Part shown: positions 1-9,289 of the stretch, piece after piece | Layout of the letters: each line of letters starts with the position of its first letter | Numbering within the stretch: the stretch's first letter is position 1 | Assembly (NCBI GenBank): GCA_021785495.1 | Contig: JAJYFB010000012.1 | Coordinates: forward strand, 1 to 34,289 | DNA from: Acidobacteriota bacterium | Lineage (GTDB): Bacteria > Acidobacteriota > Terriglobia > Terriglobales > Acidobacteriaceae | DNA: 34,289 nt | Direction of reading: 5' to 3' | The notes under the pieces: generated by a model | What the model was told of the DNA's origin: nothing | The model's database searches: none | The model's input: only the letters and a program-made list of their open reading frames with translations | Translations under genes and position numbers: made by a program

Positions 1-220
1 GCTCTTCTTTGCCGGCGTATTTTTTCTGGCTTTGGCGTTTTTCTCGCTGCTTTTCGCCTTGAATCACCTGAACCTGAGCTTGGTGGGACCGGCCGCGGCC
101 TCACTGACACTGGTGACGAACGCGGTTGCGGGCAAGTTCTTCCTGAAGGAAAACGTCGATCGCCGCCGCTGGACGGCCGCTGTTCTGGTCTGCGTGGGCG
201 TCTACCTCTTGGCGCATTGA
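1..220 (+). CDS. EamA/DMT-family transporter, C-terminal end (partial)
   Basis: The reading frame is open from the window edge (first whole codon at position 2) to a TGA at 218-220, giving about 72 residues. Two hydrophobic helices are visible (around LFFAGVFFLALAFFSLLFAL and WTAAVLVCVGVYLLAH). Between them lies the small-residue helix GPAAASLTLVTNAVAGKFFLKE, and an E followed by a basic patch sits before the last helix. This is the usual ending of EamA-type (drug/metabolite transporter) permeases, where the last helices follow an F-L-x-E loop. The substrate cannot be told. The N-terminal part lies outside the window. The gene converges on cinA with only 13 bp between the stop codons. Confidence 0.7.
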   Translation, partial: LFFAGVFFLALAFFSLLFALNHLNLSLVGPAAASLTLVTNAVAGKFFLKENVDRRRWTAAVLVCVGVYLLAH

Positions 221-233
221 ACGCGCTGGCACG

Positions 234-1478
234 TTACATCAGCCGGCGACGCACCATATCGAGAGCCTGCTGCGCGGCCCACTCGCGGATACGCTGGCGA
301 TCACCGCGAAAGATGCGCTCGACGGCCTCGCAGCCTTGCGCGTCGCTGACGGCGACGTAGACCAGACCGACGGGCTTGGTTTCCGTGCCGCCGGTTGGAC
401 CGGCGATTCCCGTGATGCCGAGGCCGAGCGTAGCGCCCGTGTGGATGCGGATTCCATGGGCAAGGGCCTTGGCGACCTCGGCTGAGACGGCTCCGCGCTC
501 GGCGATCAGCTCCGGGGGCACGCCGACAAAGGCCGACTTCATCTCGTTCGAGTACGCGACCACTCCGCCCAGAAACGAGCGCGACGCGCCGGGAACCGCG
601 GTAATCCGCTCAGCAACGAGGCCGCCGGTGCAGCTCTCGGCAACGGCCAGCGTGGCCTGACGCAGGCCGAGATAGTAGAGCACGATCTGTTCGAGCGATT
701 CGCCGGCGTTCGAGTAAAGCCAGTCTTCGAGAATCTCCTCAATGCCTTCGGCCAGCTCGTCGACGCGCCGGCGCGCGGCTTCGGCCTCGGGCTTGGCGCA
801 GAGGAGCGTGATTTGCAGGTCGCCCGCATGGGCCAGCAGCGTAGTTTCCACGTCCGTGTACGTGGTGTAGACGGGAGCCAGCAGCTTGTCGGCCTGCGAC
901 TCGGGAATCATGGCCGCGCGCAGTGTGCGCGTGGCGATCGAACGCGATGGCACGACGGCGCGCAGCCGCGTCATGCACTCGGCGACGAAGAGCGGAAGAC
1001 ATTCGCCGGGGGGGCCGGGCAAAAGCGCGATGAGTTTGCGATAGCCCTCAAAGGTAGTGTCAAGCCACTGGCCGGGCGCGGTGCCGTTGGGATTGGGCAG
1101 CAGCGCGGCGCCGGCGAGCACATCGGCCTGCTTGAGATTGTTCGAGGGCATGGCGATGCGCCAGGAGGCGGCGCGCGCATGAAGCGCGGCCACCTGCTGG
1201 GCATCGCGGCGCAGCGTGAGCGAGAGCGCCTCGGCCACGGCCTCGCGCGTCAGATCGTCTTCCGTGGGGCCGAGCCCGCCCATCAGCAGGAGGATGTCCA
1301 CACGCGCAAGCGCTGTGCGGATGGCGCTGACCAGATCCTTCTGCCGGTCGCCGACGATGGTTTTGAAGGCCACGAGGACGCCGATGCCGTTCAGTTTTTC
1401 CGTCAGGTAGAGGGAGTTGGTGTCCTTGCGGAACGGGGTGAGCATCTCGGAGCCGACGGCGACAATCTCTGCTTTCAT
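234..1478 (-). CDS. cinA: CinA-like protein (MoCF domain plus NMN amidohydrolase domain)
   Basis: Predicted 414-residue cytoplasmic protein. The start chosen is the ATG at 1478 (MKAEIVAVGSEML), because the family begins at this strand and the upstream in-frame sequence looks non-coding. The N-terminal molybdopterin-binding-like domain carries VGSEML near residue 8 and GGLGPTEDDLTREA near residue 75. The C-terminal CinA/PncC domain carries AESCTGG near residue 279 and GITGIAGPTGG near residue 357. In the family this domain deamidates nicotinamide mononucleotide during NAD salvage, and the N-terminal part is linked to ADP-ribose pyrophosphatase activity. Length and both signature blocks are typical. 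It sits 67 bp downstream of the terminase gene on the same strand, so it may be read from the same transcript, though nothing suggests a functional link. Confidence 0.93.
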   Translation of the reverse strand: MKAEIVAVGSEMLTPFRKDTNSLYLTEKLNGIGVLVAFKTIVGDRQKDLVSAIRTALARVDILLLMGGLGPTEDDLTREAVAEALSLTLRRDAQQVAALHARAASWRIAMPSNNLKQADVLAGAALLPNPNGTAPGQWLDTTFEGYRKLIALLPGPPGECLPLFVAECMTRLRAVVPSRSIATRTLRAAMIPESQADKLLAPVYTTYTDVETTLLAHAGDLQITLLCAKPEAEAARRRVDELAEGIEEILEDWLYSNAGESLEQIVLYYLGLRQATLAVAESCTGGLVAERITAVPGASRSFLGGVVAYSNEMKSAFVGVPPELIAERGAVSAEVAKALAHGIRIHTGATLGLGITGIAGPTGGTETKPVGLVYVAVSDAQGCEAVERIFRGDRQRIREWAAQQALDMVRRRLM

Positions 1479-1545
1479 AAGACAGCTATGCGCGATGGAC
1501 CGCGCTTGTGTCAATAGAGCGAGGTCCGAACGCGCGATTTGCGGC

Positions 1546-3108
1546 TCAGGAAAGGCGGCGGCCGGCAGCCATCTCCGCACGTGCGGCCAGCGCGATGGCC
1601 ATGGCCATTACGCGGTCGTCGTGCGTGCCGGCCTGCGCGCCCATGCCGCCGTTCGGCAGGCGGACAAAGCTGCGGCATTCGGCCAGCAGTGGCCGGCTCT
1701 GAAAGAGCCAGGGCGACTCGACCAGCGCGGCATCGAGGCGCGAGATGGCCGCGGGCCGGCTGACGCTCGTCGTCAGCCATCCGGGCTGCCCGCCCTGGCG
1801 GTAAATGCGCTCATAATGGCAGGCGGTCTCGGCGAGGGCCAGCACGCCTGTGCCGTGATTGTTACGTTCGACGACAAGCCACGCGCGGTTGTACTCGGCG
1901 GCGAACGTGGTGACAAAGCGCGCCAGTTCCAGCCCGCCGACGTGACCGGCGAACTCGGCGCATTGCAGGCCGGTTTCGATGTCGAGCACCTGCGCGGCCG
2001 AGTAGTCGCCCTGGCTGCCGCCGCCGGCCGGATCGACGGCCACGAGGTACTGCTTGCCAGCGACGGGCGCAAGCCAGATGGCGAGTTCGCCGTTGCGCCG
2101 TGTCTCGACCGGGGGGGGGGCGCTTTGCAGGCGGGCTTCGACGGCGGCCAGTTCGAAGACGCTTTCGCCGCTGGCCAAAAAGCAGCTTTCCTCGTCCTCG
2201 GCGTACTCCTGCGCCGTCAGTCCGCGAAAGTCGGCGCGGATGCGCCGCCGGTAGGCGATCTGCGCAAGGCTCAGGCCGTGCCGCGCGATCAACTCCTGTT
2301 CCTCGCCGGTGAGTGTGGACTCCTCGGCCGGTTCGGCGCGGTAACGCTGCTCCATCCACCAAGGAAAGAAATGCCGCACAGCGCCGGATTCGCCGGCCTT
2401 GCGCCACTCCTCGTAGAAGCAGCCGCCCACGCCCTGCGGCGTGGACTCCATCACCAGCTCGCCTGCCGGCGGCATGGCCGCGCGTAGGCCGGCGAGAATC
2501 TCGGCCGCATTGGCTGGCCAGCGCGCCAGCTCGCTGCAATGCAGATTCTGCACCGTCAATCCGCGTCCGGCGTTGCGATCGGCCGCGCTGACGACGCGAT
2601 ACTCGGCGTCGATGGCGGGAAAGACAATCTGCCGCACGTTCGAGCGGCCGGTGCGCAAGGGCCCCGCGCGCAATCCATCGGGCAGCCAGTCGAGAAAGCG
2701 ATGGACGATGCGGAAGATCTCCTCGGCGGCCTCCTGCGTGTGCGCCACTTCGAGCGTCAGCGTTCCGGGCCGCGTGATGGTCTTCAGAAAAAACCGCGCG
2801 GCAACCCAGGTCGTCAATCCCATCTGCCGCGCCTTCAAGACGATGTTCCGCGGGCCGCGCCGCTGCTCGAAGAGGCGCTGCACGCGATTGGCCCGGAGCT
2901 TGCCCGGACGGCCTTCGCGCGTGCGCACGACGAGCAGACGCTCGGCCAGAGCCATGGCTACGGTGCGCCCGCGCAGGCTGCGCGGACGGTTGTCGAGCAC
3001 GCGGCCGAGACACTCCAGAGCGTGCGCATCCAGTTCTTCGGCCGACAGATTCTCCAGCAGCAGCGCCGCCGTTTGGCCGCCGGCTGAGATCTTCTCTTCT
3101 TCGCTCAC
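1546..3108 (-). CDS. Phage-type terminase large subunit (ATPase-nuclease)
   Basis: 520 residues. The GTG start at 3108 is chosen because AGGAGG lies 6 bases before it. The ATPase domain shows a Walker A variant KARQMGLTT (residues 92-100), a LHCSELARW segment fitting Walker B, and ESTPQG, which fits motif III. The nuclease domain shows AVDPAGGGSQGDYS near residue 360, VVERNNHGTG further on and THDDRVMA near residue 498, so the acidic metal-binding residues appear present. In phages this motor cuts and packages DNA into a capsid. No portal, protease or capsid gene is near; the neighbours are a giant fibre-like protein upstream and cinA downstream. Options are a prophage remnant, a gene-transfer-agent-like locus or a satellite; the intact motifs argue against simple decay. 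A run of ten C (coding strand) interrupts the gene in its middle. Confidence 0.88.
   Translation of the reverse strand: MSEEEKISAGGQTAALLLENLSAEELDAHALECLGRVLDNRPRSLRGRTVAMALAERLLVVRTREGRPGKLRANRVQRLFEQRRGPRNIVLKARQMGLTTWVAARFFLKTITRPGTLTLEVAHTQEAAEEIFRIVHRFLDWLPDGLRAGPLRTGRSNVRQIVFPAIDAEYRVVSAADRNAGRGLTVQNLHCSELARWPANAAEILAGLRAAMPPAGELVMESTPQGVGGCFYEEWRKAGESGAVRHFFPWWMEQRYRAEPAEESTLTGEEQELIARHGLSLAQIAYRRRIRADFRGLTAQEYAEDEESCFLASGESVFELAAVEARLQSAPPPVETRRNGELAIWLAPVAGKQYLVAVDPAGGGSQGDYSAAQVLDIETGLQCAEFAGHVGGLELARFVTTFAAEYNRAWLVVERNNHGTGVLALAETACHYERIYRQGGQPGWLTTSVSRPAAISRLDAALVESPWLFQSRPLLAECRSFVRLPNGGMGAQAGTHDDRVMAMAIALAARAEMAAGRRLS
2111..2120. repeat. Homopolymer of ten G (C10 on the coding strand) inside the terminase gene
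   Basis: Ten consecutive G are read on the plus strand. On the coding strand they encode a proline run (S-A-P-P-P-V) between the ATPase and nuclease regions. Such tracts are prone to slippage, so this is either a phase-variation site or a place where assembly could easily be wrong by one base. Confidence 0.9.
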
Positions 3109-3153
3109 CGAGCCCTCCTGACCGTCGTACAACCTTCGCCGCAAAACAACAAA

Positions 3154-3197
3154 TGCGCCCCATCTCTTCCGCAAAAACGCAGGAGGGATGGGGCGCA
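3154..3197 (-). terminator. Hairpin after the fibre-protein gene
   Basis: TGCGCCCCATC at 3154-3164 pairs perfectly with GATGGGGCGCA at 3187-3197 (11 bp). It lies between the stop of the giant gene (3226) and the start of the terminase gene (3108). Reading right to left it is followed by a T-rich stretch (ATTTGTTGTTTT). The T tract is interrupted, so it may attenuate rather than stop transcription into the terminase gene. Confidence 0.5.
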
Positions 3198-3225
3198 AGG
3201 TTTTTGATCGATGATTCCGGCCGGT

Positions 3226-6200
3226 TTATTGCGCGACGTTGGCTGTGCCCGCACCGCCGTGCCAATCGCCAAAGGCGCTGATGTACGTGCCTGTCTGTTC
3301 AGAGCAGGTGCTGGCCGTGGTTCCCACGGTCACGCCGCCCTTCCAGTTCGAGGGCCAGGTCCAAGTGTACGGACCTCCACTCGACGGCTGGCAAACGAGG
3401 ATCGTCACTTTGCCACCGCCCGCGCCCGCACCGATCGAAGCCGTCGCGTTACCGCTCAGAACGTACGTCGCCTCGGAACGGTCGGCCGTGGGCAGCGCAA
3501 TTGCGCCGCTGGCCGAAGCGTTGTACGTCTCGCTGGGCGCATTCAGCGCCACGCCGTTCACCTGGTAGCCGGCGGTCGTCGCGATGGCCTGCACGGTTGC
3601 GGCCGTACCCGCATTGACGCTTGCAGGCGCCGCCCCGCGATATTGATTGTCGCGGGCATAGGCCACCTCATCCTGCGTCACGCCGGCGTAGGCCGGATTG
3701 TTCGGACCGGGCACGAACGCCCAGCGGCAGTCGGAGAATTGGTTGCCGTAGCCAGCGGCCGCGGCTCCGCTGTTTCCATTGCCCGAGCCGATCATGAAGT
3801 TGATGGTGTGCGATGCCGCCTCGCCCGATTGGATCGTGGCGATGGCGATCAGCGGATACCACGTGTTATGCGCCAGCTTTGTCCCGAATCCGAAAGAAGG
3901 CGTCGTGTAATTCGTCGCACCGTATGCATTCGGCGTAAAGGCATCGCTGCCGTTGGTCCAGAGCATGAAGGCGTCCTGATTCTGCAGGCCCTGCGGAAAC
4001 GAGAAGTTCGCTCCAGGCCGAATGTAGCAGCCGTAGAGGAACTGGTCGCCTGCGTATGTGCTGCCCGTCCAGCTTCCGATGGTGAAGGCGCTTCCCGGCC
4101 CGTCCAGTTCCGCGCACTGCATCTTTGAAGTCGCCTGCGAGCCGTCGGGACAGGAAACGTTCGTCGTGACGGCGCTGCAACCGGCCGTTTTGCAATCGTT
4201 CGCCCAGTCCGCCGGAGCGTTGTCGATGGCAAGCGAGCCGAAGGGCAGAACCTGCGGGCCGAATCCCGCGCCGCTGCCCCGGCTGGCGCCTTGCTGTTCC
4301 ACGCCGTCGTTCAACTGCGGAGTCGCCGCAGCGGTATTGACCGGCAACGCAGTCCCGTAGGGAATACGTTCCATACTCACCGCATCGTTGAAATACGGGC
4401 TGGTGTAATACGGTGTCAAAGCCGTGCCCAGACCGCTCAATTTGTAACATCCGTACGACGCCGGTTTATGATCCGTATAGTCGAGGTAGTAGACGGTTTG
4501 TCCGGTCGTATTGTCTTGCAGCGCATCGTCATGCACATTCAGACAGGATGTGCTGTCAATGGCTTTTCGATTATCGATCACGACCGCGGCCTGCGGCACT
4601 TCCTCAAAGAGGATTCCGGTGATTTCGTTGGGCAGCGCGGTGATCGCATTCACGTTCTCGCCGTCGATCTTGATGCCGCCGCCGATGAAGGAGCCGCCCA
4701 CGATGTTCATGTCGGCGCAGCCTGTGTCCGTCGCGCTTCCGCCGCCAAGGTTGATGGCCGATGACTCCGAATCGCAACGCAGGCCATATGGATATGCCGC
4801 CTGCGTGCAGCCGCCCGCGCCGCAACTGAGAGGATTTGGCTGGCTCGGCTGATAATTCAGATCGTCGAGATTGCCAACCCAGGAGGCCGTCTGCTCCATG
4901 CCGCCTGCCGCGAGAAACGAGTTTGGGACCATCGCGACATTGTCGATATCGACGTTCGACTCCTGCTCGCCCCAGTAGCACATTCCATAGCAATTGCTGA
5001 TGTTCAGGTTCTTGAAGGAATGTCCACTTTCGGCAGGAAAGGCCGGACTGACCGCCACGGCGCCCCACACGTCGCTGGCCGCGTGCGCATGCAGCGGATA
5101 AATTGTGAACTGGCCCGATCCGCAGGCCGGAACGCCGGATGGCTCCGTACTCATGCTCGTGCCGTTCGAGCACCAGAGCCGGACTGTTTCGTACTTGTCC
5201 TCGTCGAAGGAGGTCACCGAGCAGCCGGTTGCCGTCGTGGCCGCGGTTGCCGATTGGAAATACTCGACGGTCTCGCCGCCGCTCGCCGAGTAATCGACCC
5301 GGTCGATCACTCCGTTGGTCAGATCGAGCGTCGCGTCCGAGCAGCCGCTCACGGTCAGGTTTTCGAGCGGGATATAACGCACTTCACCCGGCAGCGTCAG
5401 CGTCACCAGCCGCCCTCCATCCCACGCGGCGGCGGAAGCGCTCACACCGGCGGTGGTTGTCGTACCGGCAATGGTGATTGCAGCGCCTGCGGGCATATGC
5501 GCGATGTCGCCGCTGGTGAACGCCGGCGTCACCACAACGCCAGCTCCGCCGGAAACCGCCGTTCCGAGTGTGCCATCGATCGTCGGCCCGGTAATCAACG
5601 ACGCCATGTCCTGCTGGAATTGCCCGTTGTTGAGGCCATCGACGCCCTCCCAGTTCGCGCCTTCCTGCAAGCCGGGAATCAACGGTGAACCAAGCTGGAG
5701 AAAGCCCATGAGCTTGACGTTATAAATCGCATCGTGAGGGTTGGTGAGGGTTTGCGGCTGGTCCCAGTGGCAGGTTGAATTGCCGCAGGCAAGCAGAATG
5801 GTCTGCGTGACGCCAGCTCCCCACGGATACATCTGGTTGATGCAATCCTGCACGTACGGGCCGATGTCCTGGCTGCCCATCGTCGCGCCAAAGGCGCGGA
5901 TGTCGCAGACCGGCGAGGTGCCGGCCATCGCGCCGGTTGCGGTGATCTCCCAGTTCTGCCCCGTTCCGGGATTGCCCGCCAGTGCGCCTGTGCCCAGGGA
6001 GGAGATCCCGGCGTAGCTTCCGCAACTTTCCGGCGTCCATTTTCCTGTGGTGGAGTTCCACACCGGGCAAAGGCCGTTGGCGATGCCGCTGTCGGTCCAG
6101 TCGGCCAGATTCGCCGTGCCGAAGGCCGAGCCGCTCACCTGATAGCCGGCCGCGTTGACGCTGCCCGTCACGGCAATGCCGTTGCTGCCGTCGGAGGCTA

Positions 6201-9174
6201 CGCCCGGCAGCAGGTTGGCGATCGCCGCGCTGGCCGTGGCCGCGCCGGTTCCGCCCGCCGTGACCGGCAACGTGGTCACGCCGCCGATCGTCGCGGCGGC
6301 GGTGTAGACCGCGACCTGTCCGGCCGTTCCGCCGTTGATCAGGCCGCTCGAAGGCGTAGGCGATCCGGTTCCGCACGGCGAGCCGGTGTTCGTGATGTAC
6401 CCCGAGTTGTCCACCTGCATGCAGTAGTGGCCCGAAGCCGCCGCCAGTCCCGGAAACTTGATGGCCGTCGTTCCCTGGAAGGCCGCCACAAGATTTGCGC
6501 TCGCCCCCGAGTAGATGTCCGTCTCCGCACCCGATCCCGTCTCGTAGTTCATCCGAATGTGTCCGGTCGAGTTACTGGCGTCGATATACGTGTCGCCGCT
6601 GTTCGTGCTCTGGTAGGCCTTGAAGCTGTCCAGGCCGCCCACGGCCGAGTTCAGCGCCCAATCGTTGGTCTTGTTCTTCAGCATGTACCATTGGCTGGCG
6701 CCGTTCCAGTCCTTGTAAGTCAACGAACCATTCTGGCTCGTGGTCAGGCCCGGCCACAGGTAATAATCCACCTCGGCGTCGGCGTTGTTGCGCACGGTCA
6801 GGGTTCCGGCGGATTGCGTCGTTCCGCCCACCTGCAAACTGCCTGTCAATTGCGCATTGCCCGTATTGCTGATGGTGGCGACCGTGGTTTCCGTTGCGCC
6901 GCCGGAGCCAATGACGACGCCTCCGGTTCCCGCGCCGCTCGTCCCGTTCAGCACCACTGCGCCAGTTCCGGCGGAGTTGATCGCCGTCTGGTTGTTCGTG
7001 CTGCCCGCAGTGACGATCTCGGCAATGGCGTGCGGCGCCGTGGTCTGGTTCGATCCGCTGAAGGTCACCGTGGGCGACGAGGTATACCCACTGCCGTTGT
7101 TCGTCATCGTCACCGAAGCCACGCCGTAACCGCCCGCGCAGCTTGCGCTGTTGGTGATCGCGTACATGGTCGCGGACGCCGCCGCGCCGCTGCCGCCGCC
7201 TCCTGTGAAGGTGATGGTGGGCGGCGTCGAAGAGCTGTAGCAGCCGCCGCTGTTCAGCACCACGTTCGTGACCACATTCGCGGTCGCGCTCAGGTATTGC
7301 CCCACCGAAATGCGCTGCACGTTATTGAGCAGATCCGTAAGATTCCAGAACTGCTCGCCGGTTCCGCCATCGGTGTACCCACTCTCCCACCGGTAGCCGT
7401 AATCGGTCTGAATCTCGTTCTGCATGCCGCGCTCGTTGCCCATGCCGATGCCCAGCCGCGTGTGATTGGTCACCGTCGCATCCTGCTGGCTGCCGTACCA
7501 ATCGCCGTTCAGGCCATTGAAGCTGCGGTGAAACGTGTCGAGAAAGCTGTTGCGCGTGCCATTGTCGGTGATCTCGCCGGTGAACATGGTCCCGCCGGTG
7601 ATCCAACTGTTGTAGCGACTGCCGGAGTCGGCCACGATTTGCTGCGTGGAATTCTCGTTCCGCAGGCCGACGATGGTGTTGTTCTGAGCATTGACGCCCA
7701 GGTGCAGCGCCGTTGCGCAACTTTCGACATCGCCGCCGGTAAAGGTATTGCCATCGCCCTGCGCAAGATTGATTCCCGTGGTCCCGGCGATCGGATTGCC
7801 GTTCGAGGTCGGACAATCGATGTGCAGCCGCACAAAGCTGCTGGCGTTCATCCAGTCCGTCGTCGCCGGATTGGTGGTCTGGTGGCCGATGGCATTGACG
7901 GCCGTCAGGAACCCGTCGAACTTGAGATCCTCAAAGGTACCGCCCGTGTAGTTTCCGGTTCCGTCCAGCGTCATGCCCGTCTGGTTGGAGTTGCCCAGAA
8001 AATAGAGACCTTCCAGAAACAACTCCTGGGTTCTGTAGGCCACGAATCCATGCGCCGTGGCGCTGCTCGATGCGGTGGTGTTGACGGCGACATTCTCGAT
8101 GTGGAAGCCCGGAGTATCGACGGCATACGTCGGATCGCCCACCTGAATCATGGCGCCCGCGCCCGAGTAGGCAAAGACCGTTCCGCCCTGGCTGCCGCTG
8201 GCCGCGCTGCCGCCGAGCAACGCGCAGCCGCGCAGAGAAACATTGCGCGTTCCCGCCGTCACGACAATCTGGTTGGCGGCGGTAATGGTCGCGCACGGAA
8301 GCAGGATCGCCACGTTCGCGGTCGAGATCGTCAGGTTCGACGCCATCGACTGATTGCCCGTGAAGTTCCGCGCATCGCAGGTTCCGCCGTAAGTCGTGCT
8401 CAGCGCGCTGATGCAAGCGGCGACCTTGGCGCCGAAATCCGTTCCGGCAAACTGATCCGCCTGGTACAAAGCGCCAATCTGCTCTGCGGTCAAGGCTCCT
8501 GTCACGGTTCCGCCCGTCAGCGGCAGCGCCGTGGCCACCTGCGTATCGACGTAGTGCTTGGTGGCCGCCTGCATGGGCTGGGTCGGATCGGCGTTCAGGT
8601 AGAGCGGGCCAGTCAACGTTCCGCCAGTAGCCGCCAATTCGCTCTGGCTCAGCTCGGCAATCGCCTGATTCACGTAGGCCTGGCTGACCGTCTGCACCGC
8701 CTGCGCCGCCGGCATGATCTGCGCCTGCACCTGGGCGAGCGTCGCCGTCGCCGCCGCCGGAACCACCCAGTACTGCGTCGTCACCGTGCCATCGCTCAGG
8801 TAAAAGACGGCCGTGTAATACTCGCCGGCCGGCGTCGCGCTCACGTTCGGAGCCAGGTTCACGCTCACAAAGCCGTCGGAGGGCACCGTCACCGTCATCG
8901 AATCGGCGGCCACTGCCTGGCCGGACGCGGTCGTAAACGACGGCCAACTGATCGCCAGCGTTCCTGATCCCGGCTGGCCGTTGGCCAGATACACCGTCCC
9001 CTGAACGGTTGTCGTCGTCACGCCCTGCGCCCAGGCTGCGGCCACCAGCCCCATCGCCAGCAACCACAAAGCCAGCGCCTGTCCCATCCACGCAACGGCC
9101 TTGTGCCCCACCTCTTTCGCGATCTTCGCGAAAAGAGCGGGCATCCACGCAGTCCACAAGCCTTCGTCCCTCAT
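3226..9174 (-). CDS. Giant secreted phage-tail-fibre-like / beta-helix protein
   Basis: 1982 residues. The ATG at 9174 is chosen because GGAAGG lies 6 bases upstream; earlier in-frame codons run through a heptamer repeat. Residues about 30-50 form a signal-peptide-like helix ending AAAWAQ. An Ig-like beta domain follows (to about 140), then a short helical stretch. Near residues 185-225 there are phage tail-fibre repeats of the type GGTLTGPLYL...ATKHYVD. A first pectate-lyase-like beta-helix begins near 245 (TDFGAKVAACISAL). A second fibre-type motif, TAGGTGAATASAAIANLL, is near 975, and a second beta-helix begins near 1095 (CDIRAFGATMGSQDIG). A C-terminal beta domain covers about 1895-1982 (TWPSNWKGGVTVGTTAS). 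Known tail-fibre domains trimerise and bind surface glycans, sometimes cleaving them. A signal peptide on such a protein suggests export by the cell itself. The actual substrate is unknown. Confidence 0.75.
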   Translation of the reverse strand: MRDEGLWTAWMPALFAKIAKEVGHKAVAWMGQALALWLLAMGLVAAAWAQGVTTTTVQGTVYLANGQPGSGTLAISWPSFTTASGQAVAADSMTVTVPSDGFVSVNLAPNVSATPAGEYYTAVFYLSDGTVTTQYWVVPAAATATLAQVQAQIMPAAQAVQTVSQAYVNQAIAELSQSELAATGGTLTGPLYLNADPTQPMQAATKHYVDTQVATALPLTGGTVTGALTAEQIGALYQADQFAGTDFGAKVAACISALSTTYGGTCDARNFTGNQSMASNLTISTANVAILLPCATITAANQIVVTAGTRNVSLRGCALLGGSAASGSQGGTVFAYSGAGAMIQVGDPTYAVDTPGFHIENVAVNTTASSSATAHGFVAYRTQELFLEGLYFLGNSNQTGMTLDGTGNYTGGTFEDLKFDGFLTAVNAIGHQTTNPATTDWMNASSFVRLHIDCPTSNGNPIAGTTGINLAQGDGNTFTGGDVESCATALHLGVNAQNNTIVGLRNENSTQQIVADSGSRYNSWITGGTMFTGEITDNGTRNSFLDTFHRSFNGLNGDWYGSQQDATVTNHTRLGIGMGNERGMQNEIQTDYGYRWESGYTDGGTGEQFWNLTDLLNNVQRISVGQYLSATANVVTNVVLNSGGCYSSSTPPTITFTGGGGSGAAASATMYAITNSASCAGGYGVASVTMTNNGSGYTSSPTVTFSGSNQTTAPHAIAEIVTAGSTNNQTAINSAGTGAVVLNGTSGAGTGGVVIGSGGATETTVATISNTGNAQLTGSLQVGGTTQSAGTLTVRNNADAEVDYYLWPGLTTSQNGSLTYKDWNGASQWYMLKNKTNDWALNSAVGGLDSFKAYQSTNSGDTYIDASNSTGHIRMNYETGSGAETDIYSGASANLVAAFQGTTAIKFPGLAAASGHYCMQVDNSGYITNTGSPCGTGSPTPSSGLINGGTAGQVAVYTAAATIGGVTTLPVTAGGTGAATASAAIANLLPGVASDGSNGIAVTGSVNAAGYQVSGSAFGTANLADWTDSGIANGLCPVWNSTTGKWTPESCGSYAGISSLGTGALAGNPGTGQNWEITATGAMAGTSPVCDIRAFGATMGSQDIGPYVQDCINQMYPWGAGVTQTILLACGNSTCHWDQPQTLTNPHDAIYNVKLMGFLQLGSPLIPGLQEGANWEGVDGLNNGQFQQDMASLITGPTIDGTLGTAVSGGAGVVVTPAFTSGDIAHMPAGAAITIAGTTTTAGVSASAAAWDGGRLVTLTLPGEVRYIPLENLTVSGCSDATLDLTNGVIDRVDYSASGGETVEYFQSATAATTATGCSVTSFDEDKYETVRLWCSNGTSMSTEPSGVPACGSGQFTIYPLHAHAASDVWGAVAVSPAFPAESGHSFKNLNISNCYGMCYWGEQESNVDIDNVAMVPNSFLAAGGMEQTASWVGNLDDLNYQPSQPNPLSCGAGGCTQAAYPYGLRCDSESSAINLGGGSATDTGCADMNIVGGSFIGGGIKIDGENVNAITALPNEITGILFEEVPQAAVVIDNRKAIDSTSCLNVHDDALQDNTTGQTVYYLDYTDHKPASYGCYKLSGLGTALTPYYTSPYFNDAVSMERIPYGTALPVNTAAATPQLNDGVEQQGASRGSGAGFGPQVLPFGSLAIDNAPADWANDCKTAGCSAVTTNVSCPDGSQATSKMQCAELDGPGSAFTIGSWTGSTYAGDQFLYGCYIRPGANFSFPQGLQNQDAFMLWTNGSDAFTPNAYGATNYTTPSFGFGTKLAHNTWYPLIAIATIQSGEAASHTINFMIGSGNGNSGAAAAGYGNQFSDCRWAFVPGPNNPAYAGVTQDEVAYARDNQYRGAAPASVNAGTAATVQAIATTAGYQVNGVALNAPSETYNASASGAIALPTADRSEATYVLSGNATASIGAGAGGGKVTILVCQPSSGGPYTWTWPSNWKGGVTVGTTASTCSEQTGTYISAFGDWHGGAGTANVAQ

Positions 9175-9247
9175 GAGCATCCTTCCCATCGCATCCAAAT
9201 TTGCTGCCGCGTCTCGCCAGCGTCGACGCACGACCTTCAACTTCCTC

Positions 9248-9289
9248 AGTTCCTCGTCCCTAGTCCCTAGTCCCTCGTCCCTCGCTCTT
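9248..9289. repeat. Heptamer tandem repeat (AGTCCCT family), six units
   Basis: Units read AGTTCCT, CGTCCCT, AGTCCCT, AGTCCCT, CGTCCCT and a decayed CGCTCTT. The repeat supplies the last residues (GTRD) and the TAG stop of the small gene that ends at 9260. A related array is at 23225-23283. A stray CGTCCCT also sits at the start of the fibre gene (9165-9171). Confidence 0.85.

Noticed and set aside
6427-8967. 846-codon plus-strand open frame inside the giant fibre gene
   Set aside because: Its Arg/Gly/His-rich composition is that of a shadow frame. The minus-strand reading has clear beta-helix and fibre motifs.
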